From assembly GCA_046594215.1 (NCBI GenBank), contig JBKJPX010000007.1:139167-203166 (forward strand): a stretch of DNA of 64,000 nucleotides. The letters run 5' to 3'. The stretch comes from Panacagrimonas sp046594215. Lineage in GTDB: Bacteria; Pseudomonadota; Gammaproteobacteria; Nevskiales; Nevskiaceae. The notes under the pieces are model-generated. The model saw nothing but the letters and a program-made list of their open reading frames with translations. It had not been told where the DNA came from and did no database searches. Of this stretch, positions 53,740 through 62,837 are shown in pieces. The translations under genes were made by a program, and so were the position numbers. Position 1 is the first letter of the stretch. Each line of letters begins with the position of its first letter.

Positions 53740-55274
53740 CAGGGCGCGAGCAAGTAACTCCAGGTCTCCGTCAACGTGTCCTGGTCGTTCTTGAGGAATG
53801 CGCGGATCTCGACCGGCTTGTCGTCGTCGAGCTGGCGGAAACGGAAGGAAAGACGCCAGGCGCCGGTCACCTCGTTGCGGAACACCTGGCGATCCATCAG
53901 TTCGCCGTTGTCGTTGAGCCACATCGCGCCCAGCACCTTGGCGTCGGGCTTGAGCGCGCGCAGCCGCGGGCCGTCGAAATCCACGACCATGCGGATGGAA
54001 TTGTCCGGCTCCCGAAACCAGCCGTGGCCCTTGCGCGACTGCACGGTCCACCCGGAATCGGGACGCGTCTCGTCATTTTTCTGCCAGGACAGGCGATAGC
54101 TGATGTCGTACGGACGGCCGACGGCCGGCGGGTTGTCCGGCACCCAGTAGGCGACGACGTTGTCGTTGGTCTCGTCGGGTGTCGGGATCATCACCAGTTC
54201 GACGCGCCCCGCGCCCCAGTCGCCCTTGGGTTCGACCCAGGCGCTCGGACGCAGGTCGTAGCGCGCTTCGAGGTCCTCGTAGTGTTCATAGGAGCGGTCG
54301 CGCTGCAGCAGGCCGAAGCCCTTGGGATTGGTCGAGCCGAACGAGGTCACGATCAGCCGCTTGGGATCGGTCAGCGGGCGCCAGATCCATTCTCCGGTGC
54401 CGCTGTGTACCAGCAGGCCGTCGGAATCGTGCACCTCGGGCCGGTAGTCCTCGGCGCCGCCGCGCTGGTTCTCGCCGAACAGGAACATGCTCGTGAGTGG
54501 CGCGATGCCCAGCTTGGCCACGTTTTCACGCAGGAACAGGCGCGACTGCACGTCCATCGTGGTGGTGTCGCCCGGGCGCAGGTCATAGCGGAACGCGCCG
54601 GTCACGCGGCGCGAATCCATCAACGCGTAGATGACCAGGTGGTCGTCCTTCGCGCGCGGCCAGACGACCCAGAATTCGGTGAAGCTCGGGAATTCCTCGC
54701 CCGAGAGCATGCCGGTGTCCACCGCCACACCGCGTGCGGACAGGCCGTAGCGCTGCCCCCTGCCCAACGCGCGGAAGTAGCTCGCACCCTGGAAGACCAG
54801 GACCTCGTCCTTGTAGTCGTCCTTGTTGAGCTTGTAGTGGACGCGCAGGCCGGAGAAGCCGATGTCGCCGCCGAATTTGTTCGGGTCCAGCTGAGGATTG
54901 AGGCGGCCGTAGTCGAACAGGCCCGGCTTGAACGGCAGCGGCGAGACGCCCTGCGAGTTCACCAGATTCACGCGGATCGGATACTTGAAGTACAGGCCGC
55001 TGTGGAAGAGCTGCAGCTCGAAGGGCAGGTCCTTGTTACGCCAGATTGCCTGGTCCGGCTTGAAGCGGATATCGCGGTACTGGTCGTAGTTGAGATCGAG
55101 CAGTTCCTTGGGCAGCGGTGATTCCGGCGTCTTGTAGGGCTGCCCGGCCAGTGTCTGTGCGCGCTTGGCCACGTCTTCCAGGTCGAACGCCTGCGCGGCG
55201 CCCGCCGCTGAGACCAGGGCTAGCGCAACGACGACGATCCTGAGGAGCGGGGTACGGTTCCGGCTCTGCGGCAT
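53739..55274 (-). CDS. opgG: Periplasmic glucan biosynthesis protein OpgG
   Basis: Periplasmic protein needed for glucan branching and release. The 511-aa protein has a signal peptide (LLRIVVVALALVSAAGAAQA) and the family pattern: FDLEDVAKRAQTLAGQPY, YDQYRDIRFKPDQAIW, FQGASYFRALGRGQRYGLSARG, VDTGMLSGEEFPSFTEFWV, FLFGENQRGG and GWTVQSRKGHG. It could be OpgD, the paralog, but its position before opgH favours OpgG. The opgG ATG at 55274 shares its first base with the marR stop (TAATG), so it is coupled to the regulator gene. Confidence 0.93.
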   Translation of the reverse strand: MPQSRNRTPLLRIVVVALALVSAAGAAQAFDLEDVAKRAQTLAGQPYKTPESPLPKELLDLNYDQYRDIRFKPDQAIWRNKDLPFELQLFHSGLYFKYPIRVNLVNSQGVSPLPFKPGLFDYGRLNPQLDPNKFGGDIGFSGLRVHYKLNKDDYKDEVLVFQGASYFRALGRGQRYGLSARGVAVDTGMLSGEEFPSFTEFWVVWPRAKDDHLVIYALMDSRRVTGAFRYDLRPGDTTTMDVQSRLFLRENVAKLGIAPLTSMFLFGENQRGGAEDYRPEVHDSDGLLVHSGTGEWIWRPLTDPKRLIVTSFGSTNPKGFGLLQRDRSYEHYEDLEARYDLRPSAWVEPKGDWGAGRVELVMIPTPDETNDNVVAYWVPDNPPAVGRPYDISYRLSWQKNDETRPDSGWTVQSRKGHGWFREPDNSIRMVVDFDGPRLRALKPDAKVLGAMWLNDNGELMDRQVFRNEVTGAWRLSFRFRQLDDDKPVEIRAFLKNDQDTLTETWSYLLAP

Positions 55275-55837
55275 TAGCTGAGTTTTTCGGGGCGGCGGCG
55301 TTGCCGAGCGGCCCGCATTCTATTCGAAGGGACCGCCGCGACGGTTCCCAAGCTCAGCGCGTCGGCCTTGCCTTGACCTGAATGACCGGGCCCATCGAGG
55401 GCGCCCAGACGCTCCTGCATACGCTCCATGAGGTCGACCGCCTGCACCAGGTCGGCGCGCGAGAAGTCCGTCAGCACGGCGGCACGAATCTCTCCCAGCA
55501 CGCTCTCGATGTCAGCGCACAGCGCGCGCGCCGCGGACGTGAGTTCCACGTGGTAGGCGCGCCGGTCGCCGGGGCAGTTGCGCCGGTGGACCCACCCCTT
55601 GTCCATCAGGCGGTCGAGCAGGCGCACGACGGTCGGGGATTCCAGGCCCAGCTTGCGCGCGATCTGGACCTGGGTCATCGGCGCCTCGGCGTCGTTGAGC
55701 AGCAGCAGCGGTCGCCACTGGCCGCTGGAGAGCCCCATCGGCTCGAGCCGCGAGTCGATCACGCTGCGCAGCAACCAGTAGTTGCGCGGAACCAGTGTAA
55801 GCAGGCGGCGGTGCAACTCGGGCGCGGTGGAATTCAC
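55274..55837 (-). CDS. MarR family transcriptional regulator
   Basis: A 187-aa winged-helix regulator: YWLLRSVIDSRLEPMGLSSGQWRPLLLLNDAEAPMTQVQIARKLGLESPTVVRLLDRLMDKGWVHRRNCPGDRRAYHVELT, the MarR domain with recognition helix ESPTVVRLLDRL. MarR dimers bind palindromes and are released by ligands. The C-terminal tail (about 140-187) is unusual, basic and of unknown role. It diverges from the RND pump operon, so it likely represses that operon and itself. It also overlaps opgG by one base and would be cotranscribed with opgGH. Confidence 0.92.
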   Translation of the reverse strand: MNSTAPELHRRLLTLVPRNYWLLRSVIDSRLEPMGLSSGQWRPLLLLNDAEAPMTQVQIARKLGLESPTVVRLLDRLMDKGWVHRRNCPGDRRAYHVELTSAARALCADIESVLGEIRAAVLTDFSRADLVQAVDLMERMQERLGALDGPGHSGQGKADALSLGTVAAVPSNRMRAARQRRRPEKLS

Positions 55838-55884
55838 TGAAAAGGACCAGAAAAGATAATGAGGACCCGAAATCCTGCTTGGGC

Positions 55885-55914
55885 TTGACAGTAAGTTAGC
55901 AGGCTAATCATTAT
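55885..55914 (+). promoter_or_regulatory. RND operon promoter with palindromic operator in the spacer
   Basis: TTGACA (55885-55890) and CATTAT (55909-55914) lie 18 bases apart and read toward the adaptor gene. Between them, TTAGC-AG-GCTAA (55896-55907) is a perfect 5-2-5 inverted repeat. A repressor bound there would block RNA polymerase. MarR at 55274 is the obvious candidate, since its start lies 60 bases away and its family binds such palindromes. The link is inference. Confidence 0.6.
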
Positions 55915-55944
55915 GACGCTAGCTTTGATCCGACTCGTGCCGCC

Positions 55945-57174
55945 ATGCCCTCCTTTCTGTTCCTACGCTCCGGCCCCGTGCGGCTCCCCATCTTCTTCGT
56001 CGCGGCTGTCCTGGCGGTCGCCTGTTCCGGCAAGCAAGCGCCGCCGTCCCCGCCCCCAGCCGAGGTCACCGTTCTCGAACTCAAGCCGCAATCGGCGCGC
56101 GTTTCGGTCGAGTACGTGGCCGAGACCGAAGCATTCAACACGGTGGAGATCCGGCCGCGCGTCGGGGGCCTGCTGGAAAAGCAGCAGATCGTCGAAGGTG
56201 CGCGTGTCACCAAGGGGCAGGTGTTGTTCACGATCGACTCGCAGCCTTACCTCGCGGCGCGTGCAGAAGCCAGGGCTGCGGTGGCCCAGGCGCGCTCGGC
56301 ATCCGAGCAGGCCGAGCGCGATCTCGAGCGTGTCTCTCCGCTGGCCGCGATGAACGCGGTGAGCCTGCAGGAAGTGGACGCCGTGAAGGCACGCGTGTCG
56401 GCCGGCCGGGCATCGGTGGACGCCGCGCAGGCCGCCCTCAAGACCTCCGAGCTGAACCTGGAGTACACGACGGTGACCTCGCCGATCGACGGCATCGTCG
56501 GTCGCGCGCAGATCCGCATCGGCGGCCTCGTGACGGCCTACTCGACGCTGCTCGCCACGGTTTACGACACCGACCCGATGTACGTGAATTTCAGCATCAG
56601 CGAGCGCCGCATGCTCGAGCTCCAGCATCGCTTCGGCATCAACCGCGAGAAGCCGAATCCCACCGCTGTGTTCCACGTCGTCCTGGCCGACGGCACCGAG
56701 CACCCGGGGCCCGTGAAGCTGAACTTCATCGAGGCCGCGGTCGACCGCAAGACCGGCACCCTCCCGGTGCGCCTGCTTGTGGACAACGCCAAGGGCGAAC
56801 TGCTCACGGGCCAGTTCGCGCGCGTGGTGGTGGACACCAACAAGCTCGACGACGCGCTGCTGATTCCGCAGCGCGCGATCCAGGAACTGCAGGGCAAGAC
56901 TTCGGTCTGGGTCATCGACACCGACGGCAAGGCGCAGCCGCGCGACGTCACGATGGGCGCGCGCATCGGCTCGAACTGGCTCGTGCAACAGGGTCTCAAG
57001 GCGGGCGAGCGCGTCGTCATCGAGGGCATGCAGAAACTCAAGCCCGGTACGCCGGTCAACGGCAAGCTCGCCGAGGCGAGTCCGCCCTCGGTCACGACCC
57101 AGGAGGACGACGCCGCGCCGCCCGCGGGCGCACCGGCCAAGGCCGGCGAAACCGCTCCCGCCGCCAAGTCCTGA
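55945..57174 (+). CDS. RND efflux periplasmic adaptor subunit (MexA/AcrA type)
   Basis: Membrane fusion protein bridging pump and outer-membrane channel. The 409-aa protein has a lipobox-like signal (VLAVACSGK), the lipoyl half-motif pair (VRPRVGGLL-like RPRVGGLLEKQQIVEGARVTKGQVLFTID), a coiled-coil hairpin (about 105-160) and the beta-barrel SPIDGIVGRAQIRIGGLVTAY, with GLKAGERVVIEGMQKLKPG at the end. The C-terminus is a Pro/Ala-rich tail. It is the first gene of a three-gene operon with 10 bases to the pump gene. The promoter with palindrome lies upstream. Confidence 0.93.
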   Translation: MPSFLFLRSGPVRLPIFFVAAVLAVACSGKQAPPSPPPAEVTVLELKPQSARVSVEYVAETEAFNTVEIRPRVGGLLEKQQIVEGARVTKGQVLFTIDSQPYLAARAEARAAVAQARSASEQAERDLERVSPLAAMNAVSLQEVDAVKARVSAGRASVDAAQAALKTSELNLEYTTVTSPIDGIVGRAQIRIGGLVTAYSTLLATVYDTDPMYVNFSISERRMLELQHRFGINREKPNPTAVFHVVLADGTEHPGPVKLNFIEAAVDRKTGTLPVRLLVDNAKGELLTGQFARVVVDTNKLDDALLIPQRAIQELQGKTSVWVIDTDGKAQPRDVTMGARIGSNWLVQQGLKAGERVVIEGMQKLKPGTPVNGKLAEASPPSVTTQEDDAAPPAGAPAKAGETAPAAKS

Positions 57175-57184
57175 AGACCGCGCC

Positions 57185-60100
57185 ATGGTGAATTTCTTCA
57201 TCGACCGCCCGATCTTCGCGGCGGTCATCTCGATCATCATCACGATCGCCGGCGCGATCTCACTCACGCAGCTGCCGGTCGCGCGCTTCCCGCAGATCGT
57301 GCCGCCGTCGATCGTAGTGTCCACCAGCTTCCCCGGTGCCGACGCCGCCACGGTCGAGGCGTCGATCGCCGCGCCGATCGAGCAGCAGGTCAACGGCGTC
57401 GAGAAGATGCTGTACATGAGCTCGAAGAGCGGCAACGACGGCTCCTACTCGCTCACGGTGACCTTCGACATCGGCACCGACCAGGACATCGCCGCGGTGC
57501 AGGTGCAGAACCGTGTCGCCATCGCACAGCGCTCGCTGCCGCAGGAGGTCGTGCGCCAGGGCGTCACCGTCACCAAGCGCCAGCCGCAGATCCTGATGCT
57601 GGTGACCCTGCGCGCCACCGATCCGAAGTTCGACTACCTGTTCCTGAGCAACTACGCGACGCTCAACGTCTACGACGCGCTCGCGCGGGTTCAGGGCGTG
57701 GGCCAGGTCATCGTTTTCGGCGCCCGCGACTACGGCATGCGCATCTGGCTGGACCCCGAGAAGATGGCGCGCCTGGGCGTCACCACGCAGGACATTTCTT
57801 CGGTTCTCAACGAGCAGAACGTGGTTGCGCCGGCCGGGACCATCGGTGCAGAGCCCGCGCCCAAGGGCCAGGAAAAGCAGTACGCGGTCTACGTGAAGGG
57901 CCGCCTGTCCAGCGTCGCCGAGTACGAGAACGTGGTCGTGCGCGCCCAGCGCGACGGCAGCCTGGTGCAATTGAAGGACATCGCGCGCGTGGAGCTGGCA
58001 GCGACCGACTACACGCGCTCCAACAGGCTCAACGGCGAGCCCTCCGCCGGTATCGGCATCTACCAGCTGCCCGACGCCAATGCGCTCGACGTGCGTCGAG
58101 GCGTGCAGAAGGCGATGGCCGATCTCTCGAAATCCTTCCCCAAAGGTATCGAGTACGCCATCCCCTTCGACATCTCGCAATTCGTGTCCGAGTCGGTCGA
58201 CGAGGTCGTGCACACGCTGGTGATCGCGACCATCCTCGTGCTGATCGTGGTGTTCGTGTTCCTCGAGAGCTGGCGCGCCACCCTGATCCCGATGCTGGCC
58301 GTGCCGATCTCGATCGTCGGTGCGTTCAGCGCCTTCGTGGCGCTGGGATTCTCGATCAACACGCTCACCCTGTTCGCGCTGGTGCTCGCCATCGGCCTGG
58401 TCGTCGACGACGCCATCGTCGTGGTCGAGGCGGTCACTGCCAAGATGGACGCGGACCGAAAACTGAGCGCGCGCGCGGCCACGCGCGAGGCGATGGCGGA
58501 AGTTGCAGGCCCTGTCCTCGCGATCGCGCTCGTCCTGTCGGCCGTGTTCATCCCCGCGGCGTTCCTGCCGGGTCTTACGGGCCAGTTCTATCGCCAGTTC
58601 GCGATCACGCTGTCGATCTCCGTGATGATTTCCTGCCTGGTGGCGCTGACCTTCACGCCGGCGCTGTGCGCGATGCTGCTCCGGCCCACGGAGGAGTCCC
58701 AAATTGCCGGACCCTTCGGCCGGGTGTTCGGCGCATTCAATCGCGGTTTCAAGCGGGCGACGGAGGGTTACTCGCGAACAGTGCGGCGCGGCATCCGGCG
58801 TTCGGCGATCGGCATCGCGGTGTTCGGCGCGCTCACGCTCGCGGCCGGCTGGTTGGTGATCTCGCGTCCGGGCGGCTTCCTGCCCGACGAAGACCAGGGC
58901 TACCTTCTGGTCGCGGTTTCGCTGCCGCCGGGTGCGTCGACGCAGCGGACCGAGAAGGTGATGCTCGACTTCGACAAGGCGATCTCGAACATCGAGGGCA
59001 TCGATAACCGGATCGAGATCATCGGCTTCAGCTTCCTGTCGGGCATCACGAACTCGTCGGCGGGCACTTCGTTCATCTCGCTCAAGCCCTGGGGTGACCG
59101 CGGCGCGAAACACAGTGCGCAGCAGATCCTGAAGGAAATCCAGGCGGCGACGAGCAAGATCCAGGACGCGAGCTTCCTGGTGGTCAATCCGCCCTCGATC
59201 CCCGGCATCGGCTCCGGTGGCGGTTTCGAGTTCGTGCTCGAGGACCGCACCGGCGGCGAGCTCAAGGGCCTGATCGGCAACATGGGCGAACTGCTGGGCA
59301 AGGCCAACACCAACCCGCAGCTCACGCGCGTGTTCACCGTGTTCAATCCGAACACGCCGCAGGTGGAATACGTGATCGACCGCGAGCGTGCCAAGACGCT
59401 GGGAATCCCGATCTCGGACATCTTCGGTGCGCTGCAGACCTACTTCGGCGGCAGCTACATCAACGACTTCAACCTTTTCGGGCGCACCTACCGCGTGACG
59501 GCGCAGGCCGACGGCGCGGCCCGGTCTTCGCCCGAGGCGGTCAACCAGCTGTACGTGCGATCCAAGGACGGCGACATGGTGCCGCTGTCCACCCTGGTGT
59601 CGACGAGCATGCGCCAGACGCCCGACTACATCGAGCGCTTCAACATCTTCCGCGCGGTGACGATCAACGGCTCGGGTGCGCAGGGCGTCAGCTCGGGCGA
59701 GGCGATGGCGGCGATGGAACGACTGGCGGCGGACCTGCCGGCCGGCTTCACGCAGGAGTGGAGCGGCGTGAGCTTCCAGGAGCGACGTGCTTCCGGGCAG
59801 GCGCAGTACATCTTCGGCGCCAGCGTGCTGTTCGTGTTCCTGGTGCTGGCCGCGCTTTACGAGAGCTGGGTGGTGCCCTTCGCGGTGCTGCTGGGCATTC
59901 CGTTCGCGGTGTTCGGGGCGTTCCTCGCGCTGACCTTCCGCGGCTTCGCCAACGATGTGTACGTGCAGATCGGACTGGTCATGCTCATCGGTCTGGCCGC
60001 GAAGAATTCGATCCTGATCGTGGAATTCGCCAAGCTCGGCTACGAGCGCGGCATGCCGCTGGCCGACGCCGCGGTGGAAGGTGCGAGGCAGCGACTGCGC

Positions 60101-60355
60101 CCGATCCTGATGACCTCGTTCGCGTTCATCCTGGGCACGACGCCGCTGGTGATCGCCAGCGGCGCCGGCGCCGCGGCGCGCCAGGTGCTGGGCACCACCG
60201 TGGTGTTCGGCATGCTCGCCGCCACCTTGATCGGCATCTTCCTGGTGCCGATGTTCTACGTGCTCATCCAGGGCACGGTCGATCGCTTCCGCGGCGGGCC
60301 GTCGCATCCGCAATCGCCGCCGCCGGTTGAAGGCACCACCGAGTTCTTGTCATGA
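57185..60355 (+). CDS. RND efflux pump inner-membrane transporter (AcrB/MexB type)
   Basis: Proton-driven trimeric HAE1-type pump. The 1056-aa protein begins MVNFFIDRPIFAAVISIIITIAGAISL, the standard start. Two internal halves carry the proton-relay membrane segments: GLVVDDAIVVVEAV with the Asp pair, the Lys region, and later GLAAKNSILIVEFAKLGYERG. The large periplasmic loops contain FPQIVPPSIVVSTSFPGADAATVE. It overlaps the outer-membrane factor gene by four bases (ATGA). A tripartite drug or solvent efflux role is likely; substrates cannot be read. Confidence 0.96.
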   Translation: MVNFFIDRPIFAAVISIIITIAGAISLTQLPVARFPQIVPPSIVVSTSFPGADAATVEASIAAPIEQQVNGVEKMLYMSSKSGNDGSYSLTVTFDIGTDQDIAAVQVQNRVAIAQRSLPQEVVRQGVTVTKRQPQILMLVTLRATDPKFDYLFLSNYATLNVYDALARVQGVGQVIVFGARDYGMRIWLDPEKMARLGVTTQDISSVLNEQNVVAPAGTIGAEPAPKGQEKQYAVYVKGRLSSVAEYENVVVRAQRDGSLVQLKDIARVELAATDYTRSNRLNGEPSAGIGIYQLPDANALDVRRGVQKAMADLSKSFPKGIEYAIPFDISQFVSESVDEVVHTLVIATILVLIVVFVFLESWRATLIPMLAVPISIVGAFSAFVALGFSINTLTLFALVLAIGLVVDDAIVVVEAVTAKMDADRKLSARAATREAMAEVAGPVLAIALVLSAVFIPAAFLPGLTGQFYRQFAITLSISVMISCLVALTFTPALCAMLLRPTEESQIAGPFGRVFGAFNRGFKRATEGYSRTVRRGIRRSAIGIAVFGALTLAAGWLVISRPGGFLPDEDQGYLLVAVSLPPGASTQRTEKVMLDFDKAISNIEGIDNRIEIIGFSFLSGITNSSAGTSFISLKPWGDRGAKHSAQQILKEIQAATSKIQDASFLVVNPPSIPGIGSGGGFEFVLEDRTGGELKGLIGNMGELLGKANTNPQLTRVFTVFNPNTPQVEYVIDRERAKTLGIPISDIFGALQTYFGGSYINDFNLFGRTYRVTAQADGAARSSPEAVNQLYVRSKDGDMVPLSTLVSTSMRQTPDYIERFNIFRAVTINGSGAQGVSSGEAMAAMERLAADLPAGFTQEWSGVSFQERRASGQAQYIFGASVLFVFLVLAALYESWVVPFAVLLGIPFAVFGAFLALTFRGFANDVYVQIGLVMLIGLAAKNSILIVEFAKLGYERGMPLADAAVEGARQRLRPILMTSFAFILGTTPLVIASGAGAAARQVLGTTVVFGMLAATLIGIFLVPMFYVLIQGTVDRFRGGPSHPQSPPPVEGTTEFLS

Positions 60356-61752
60356 GGCGCCTGCTCGTCGGGGTTGCCGCGATGGCCCTGTCAGCCTGTG
60401 CCCTGGGTCCCGACTACGCGCGCCCTCAGATCGAGACGCCGGCCCGGTTCGAGGATCCTGCGACGTCCGAGGCGCCGGGCTCCGTCGCCGACCAGGGCTG
60501 GTGGAATCTCTATCGCGATCCCGAACTCAACACGCTCATCGCCGGTGCGATCGCCAACAACCTCGACCTGCGCATCGCAGTTGCACGCGTCGACCAGGCG
60601 GAGGCCGTGCTCGGTTCGACCGGGCTGACCCTGCTGCCGCAGATCGGCATCGGCGGCGGCGTCACGCGCGAGAAGAGCGCGGTGGACGCCTCCGCGGGCG
60701 GCGACCACCGTGTCGGCACGACCCGGACCGCCAGCCTGCGCGCGTCCTGGGAGCTCGATCTCTGGGGCCGCCTGCGACGCGAGAAGGAGGCGACGGTTGC
60801 CGAACTGCTCGCCGCCGAGTACGCGCGCCGCGGCGTACTCGTGAGCCTGGTGTCCGACGTGGCGACGGCGTGGTTCCGCCTCGCGAGCCTCCAGGAACAG
60901 CTCGAGGTCACGCGCGCCACGCTCACGACCCGCGAGGAATTCCTCAAGCTCACGAGAGCGCAGTCGGAGCGTGGCGTGGTCAGCGGACTCGACGTGGCCT
61001 CGGCCGAGGCCCAACTCGCGCAGGCCCGCGCGAACATTCCCGATTTCGAGCGCCAGGTCGCGCAGACCGAACACGCGCTGTCCCTGTTGCTGGGGCGCAA
61101 TCCCGGCAGCTTCGTGCATGGTCCCGTGGCTTCGGCGAGCGAGATGAACCCTGAGGTGCCGACCGGTCTGCCGAGCAAGCTGCTCGAGCGTCGCCCCGAC
61201 ATCCTCGAGGCCGAGCAGGGCCTCGTCGCCGCCAACGCGCGCATTGGAGTCGCCAAGGCTGCGCTGTTCCCGACGATCTCTCTGACGGGCAGCTACGGTT
61301 CTCTGAGCGGCGACATGGCTGACCTGTTCACTCGCGGCGCTCAGACCTGGTCGGTGGGCGTGGATCTGCTTCAGCCGCTGATCGACGCCGACCGCAATCT
61401 CTACCGCGTGGATCTGGCCGACGCGCGCAAGGCCGAAGCGCTGGCCGTCTACGAGCGTGCCGTGCGCAACGGGTTTCGCGAGGTTGCCGATGCGCTGGTG
61501 GGCCGTCAGAAGCTGGCCGAGGTCGAGCAGGCGCAGGACGCACTCGTCGAGGCGCAGCAGCGCGCCGAGGAGATCGCCACGGCACGCTACAAGGTGGGCT
61601 ACTCGTCGTACTTCGACGTGATCAACGCCGACCGGGATTTGTTCAACGCCAAGCTCGGGCGCGCATCGGCGCGGTTGAGTGCGCGTCTTTCGACGGTGCA
61701 GCTGTACAAGTCGCTGGGCGGCGGGTGGATCGAGTCGGAAAAAGCACCGTAG
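60352..61752 (+). CDS. Outer-membrane efflux lipoprotein (NodT/OprM family)
   Basis: Outer-membrane channel of the tripartite pump, 466 aa. The lipobox MRRLLVGVAAMALSAC gives a lipid-anchored start; CALGPDYARPQIETPARF, GWWNLYRDPELNTLIAGAIANNLDLRIAVARVDQAEA and DLWGRLRREKEATVAEL follow. The second repeat contains LPSKLLERRPDILEAEQGLVAANARIGVAKAALFPTISLTGSYG, diagnostic for the NodT family. The ATGA overlap fixes the start and ties it to the pump gene. It is the last gene of the operon. Confidence 0.95.
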   Translation: MRRLLVGVAAMALSACALGPDYARPQIETPARFEDPATSEAPGSVADQGWWNLYRDPELNTLIAGAIANNLDLRIAVARVDQAEAVLGSTGLTLLPQIGIGGGVTREKSAVDASAGGDHRVGTTRTASLRASWELDLWGRLRREKEATVAELLAAEYARRGVLVSLVSDVATAWFRLASLQEQLEVTRATLTTREEFLKLTRAQSERGVVSGLDVASAEAQLAQARANIPDFERQVAQTEHALSLLLGRNPGSFVHGPVASASEMNPEVPTGLPSKLLERRPDILEAEQGLVAANARIGVAKAALFPTISLTGSYGSLSGDMADLFTRGAQTWSVGVDLLQPLIDADRNLYRVDLADARKAEALAVYERAVRNGFREVADALVGRQKLAEVEQAQDALVEAQQRAEEIATARYKVGYSSYFDVINADRDLFNAKLGRASARLSARLSTVQLYKSLGGGWIESEKAP

Positions 61753-61846
61753 ATACCCGGGCGTTGAATTTCGCGAAGCCAGACAGCCGGTGTTTAGTCC
61801 CGGGGTTGCGAAAAGCTTGAGGACTTCACCCGAGCTACGCCGATGA

Positions 61847-62533
61847 TCAGGCCGCCGGCCCGTCTTCCGGATCCGCGACCACCGCAGCATCCTTCGGCAA
61901 GCCAATCGCCTCGAACAGCGGCCGCACCCGGTTGATCAGCGTGCAGAACAAATCCGCCGTCATCTCCGCGTCGTAGATCGCGGAATGCGCCTCGCGCGCG
62001 TCGTAGGGCAGCCCCGCGGCCTCGGCGGCGCGCGCCAGCACGGTCTGGCCCAGCAGGCTGCCGCCCAGCGTCACCGTGTCGAAGCACGAGAACGGGTGGA
62101 AGGGGTTGCGCTTGATGCCGGTGCGCGCAACCGCGGCGTTCAGGAAGCCCAGGTCGAAGTGCGCGTTGTGGCCCACCAGCACGGCCCGCGTGCAGCCGTT
62201 CTCGGAGATCGCCTGGCGAATGGGCTTGAAGATGTGCGCCAGCGCGTCGGTTTCCTTCTTGGCCAGCCGAAGGGGGTTGTCCACCTTGATGCCGTTGACC
62301 TCCATGGAGGCCTTTTCCATGTTCGCGCCCGGGAAGGGCTCCACGTGGCTGAAGACCGTCTGGCGGCGCACCAGGTTGCCGGCCGCATCCACGCCCAGGA
62401 TCACCGCCGCGATCTCGAGCAGGGCGTCGGTCTGGTTGTTGAATCCGCCGGTTTCCACGTCCACCACCACCGGCAGGAATCCGCGGAAACGATGTCCGAT
62501 GCGGAGTGCGGGGAGGGGGGCAGGGGCGTCCAT
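61847..62533 (-). CDS. rnt: Ribonuclease T
   Basis: DEDD-family 3'-5' exoribonuclease that trims tRNA and other stable RNA 3' ends. The 228-aa protein has D25 and E27 in PVVVDVETGGF, D in HNAHFDLGFLNAA, and the HSAIYDAEMTADLF motif with His and Asp. GHNAHFD and KRNPFHPFSCFDTVTL match RNase T rather than oligoribonuclease or DnaQ. I start at ATG 62533; the frame is open to 62917 but lies in the hairpin-rich region without protein-like sequence. It diverges from argG. Confidence 0.93.
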   Translation of the reverse strand: MDAPAPLPALRIGHRFRGFLPVVVDVETGGFNNQTDALLEIAAVILGVDAAGNLVRRQTVFSHVEPFPGANMEKASMEVNGIKVDNPLRLAKKETDALAHIFKPIRQAISENGCTRAVLVGHNAHFDLGFLNAAVARTGIKRNPFHPFSCFDTVTLGGSLLGQTVLARAAEAAGLPYDAREAHSAIYDAEMTADLFCTLINRVRPLFEAIGLPKDAAVVADPEDGPAA

Positions 62534-62837
62534 GGGGGCGGCACTATAACGGAAGGTCCGGCCGGATTCGGGGATTCTGGGCCGGCTTGTAACGACGATC
62601 CGGCCTGAAAACTCCGTCTCTGCGCGAGACGGGCGAGGGACGGACGCCTTCTCCGTTACGGGCTTCAGCCTGCGAGCTACCTGCCCCTCACCCCGGCCCT
62701 CTCCCCACGCGAAAAGCGCATGGGGAGAGGGAGCACATCGCGCCTCGCGCGATGTTCGTGCCCTCACGACAACTTGAGTCATGGGCCCGCGGGTCCAATA
62801 ATCCGCGCCCTCTTTGTCCGACGCCTCACGGCCGCCC
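62534..62837. repeat. REP-like hairpin cluster in the rnt-argG intergenic region
   Basis: This 304-bp gap contains no gene. CCCTCTCCCCA (62697-62707) pairs perfectly with TGGGGAGAGGG (62721-62731), with a loop that itself contains CGC/GCG. It is preceded by a CCCCTCACCCCGG stretch of a kind I recall as common in intergenic repeats of Xanthomonas and Pseudomonas relatives. A second hairpin follows, ACATCGCG (62735-62742) with CGCGATGT (62748-62755). The divergent promoters must lie here too but I cannot place them with confidence. Repeat status is inferred from appearance, not from copies in the window. Confidence 0.5.
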
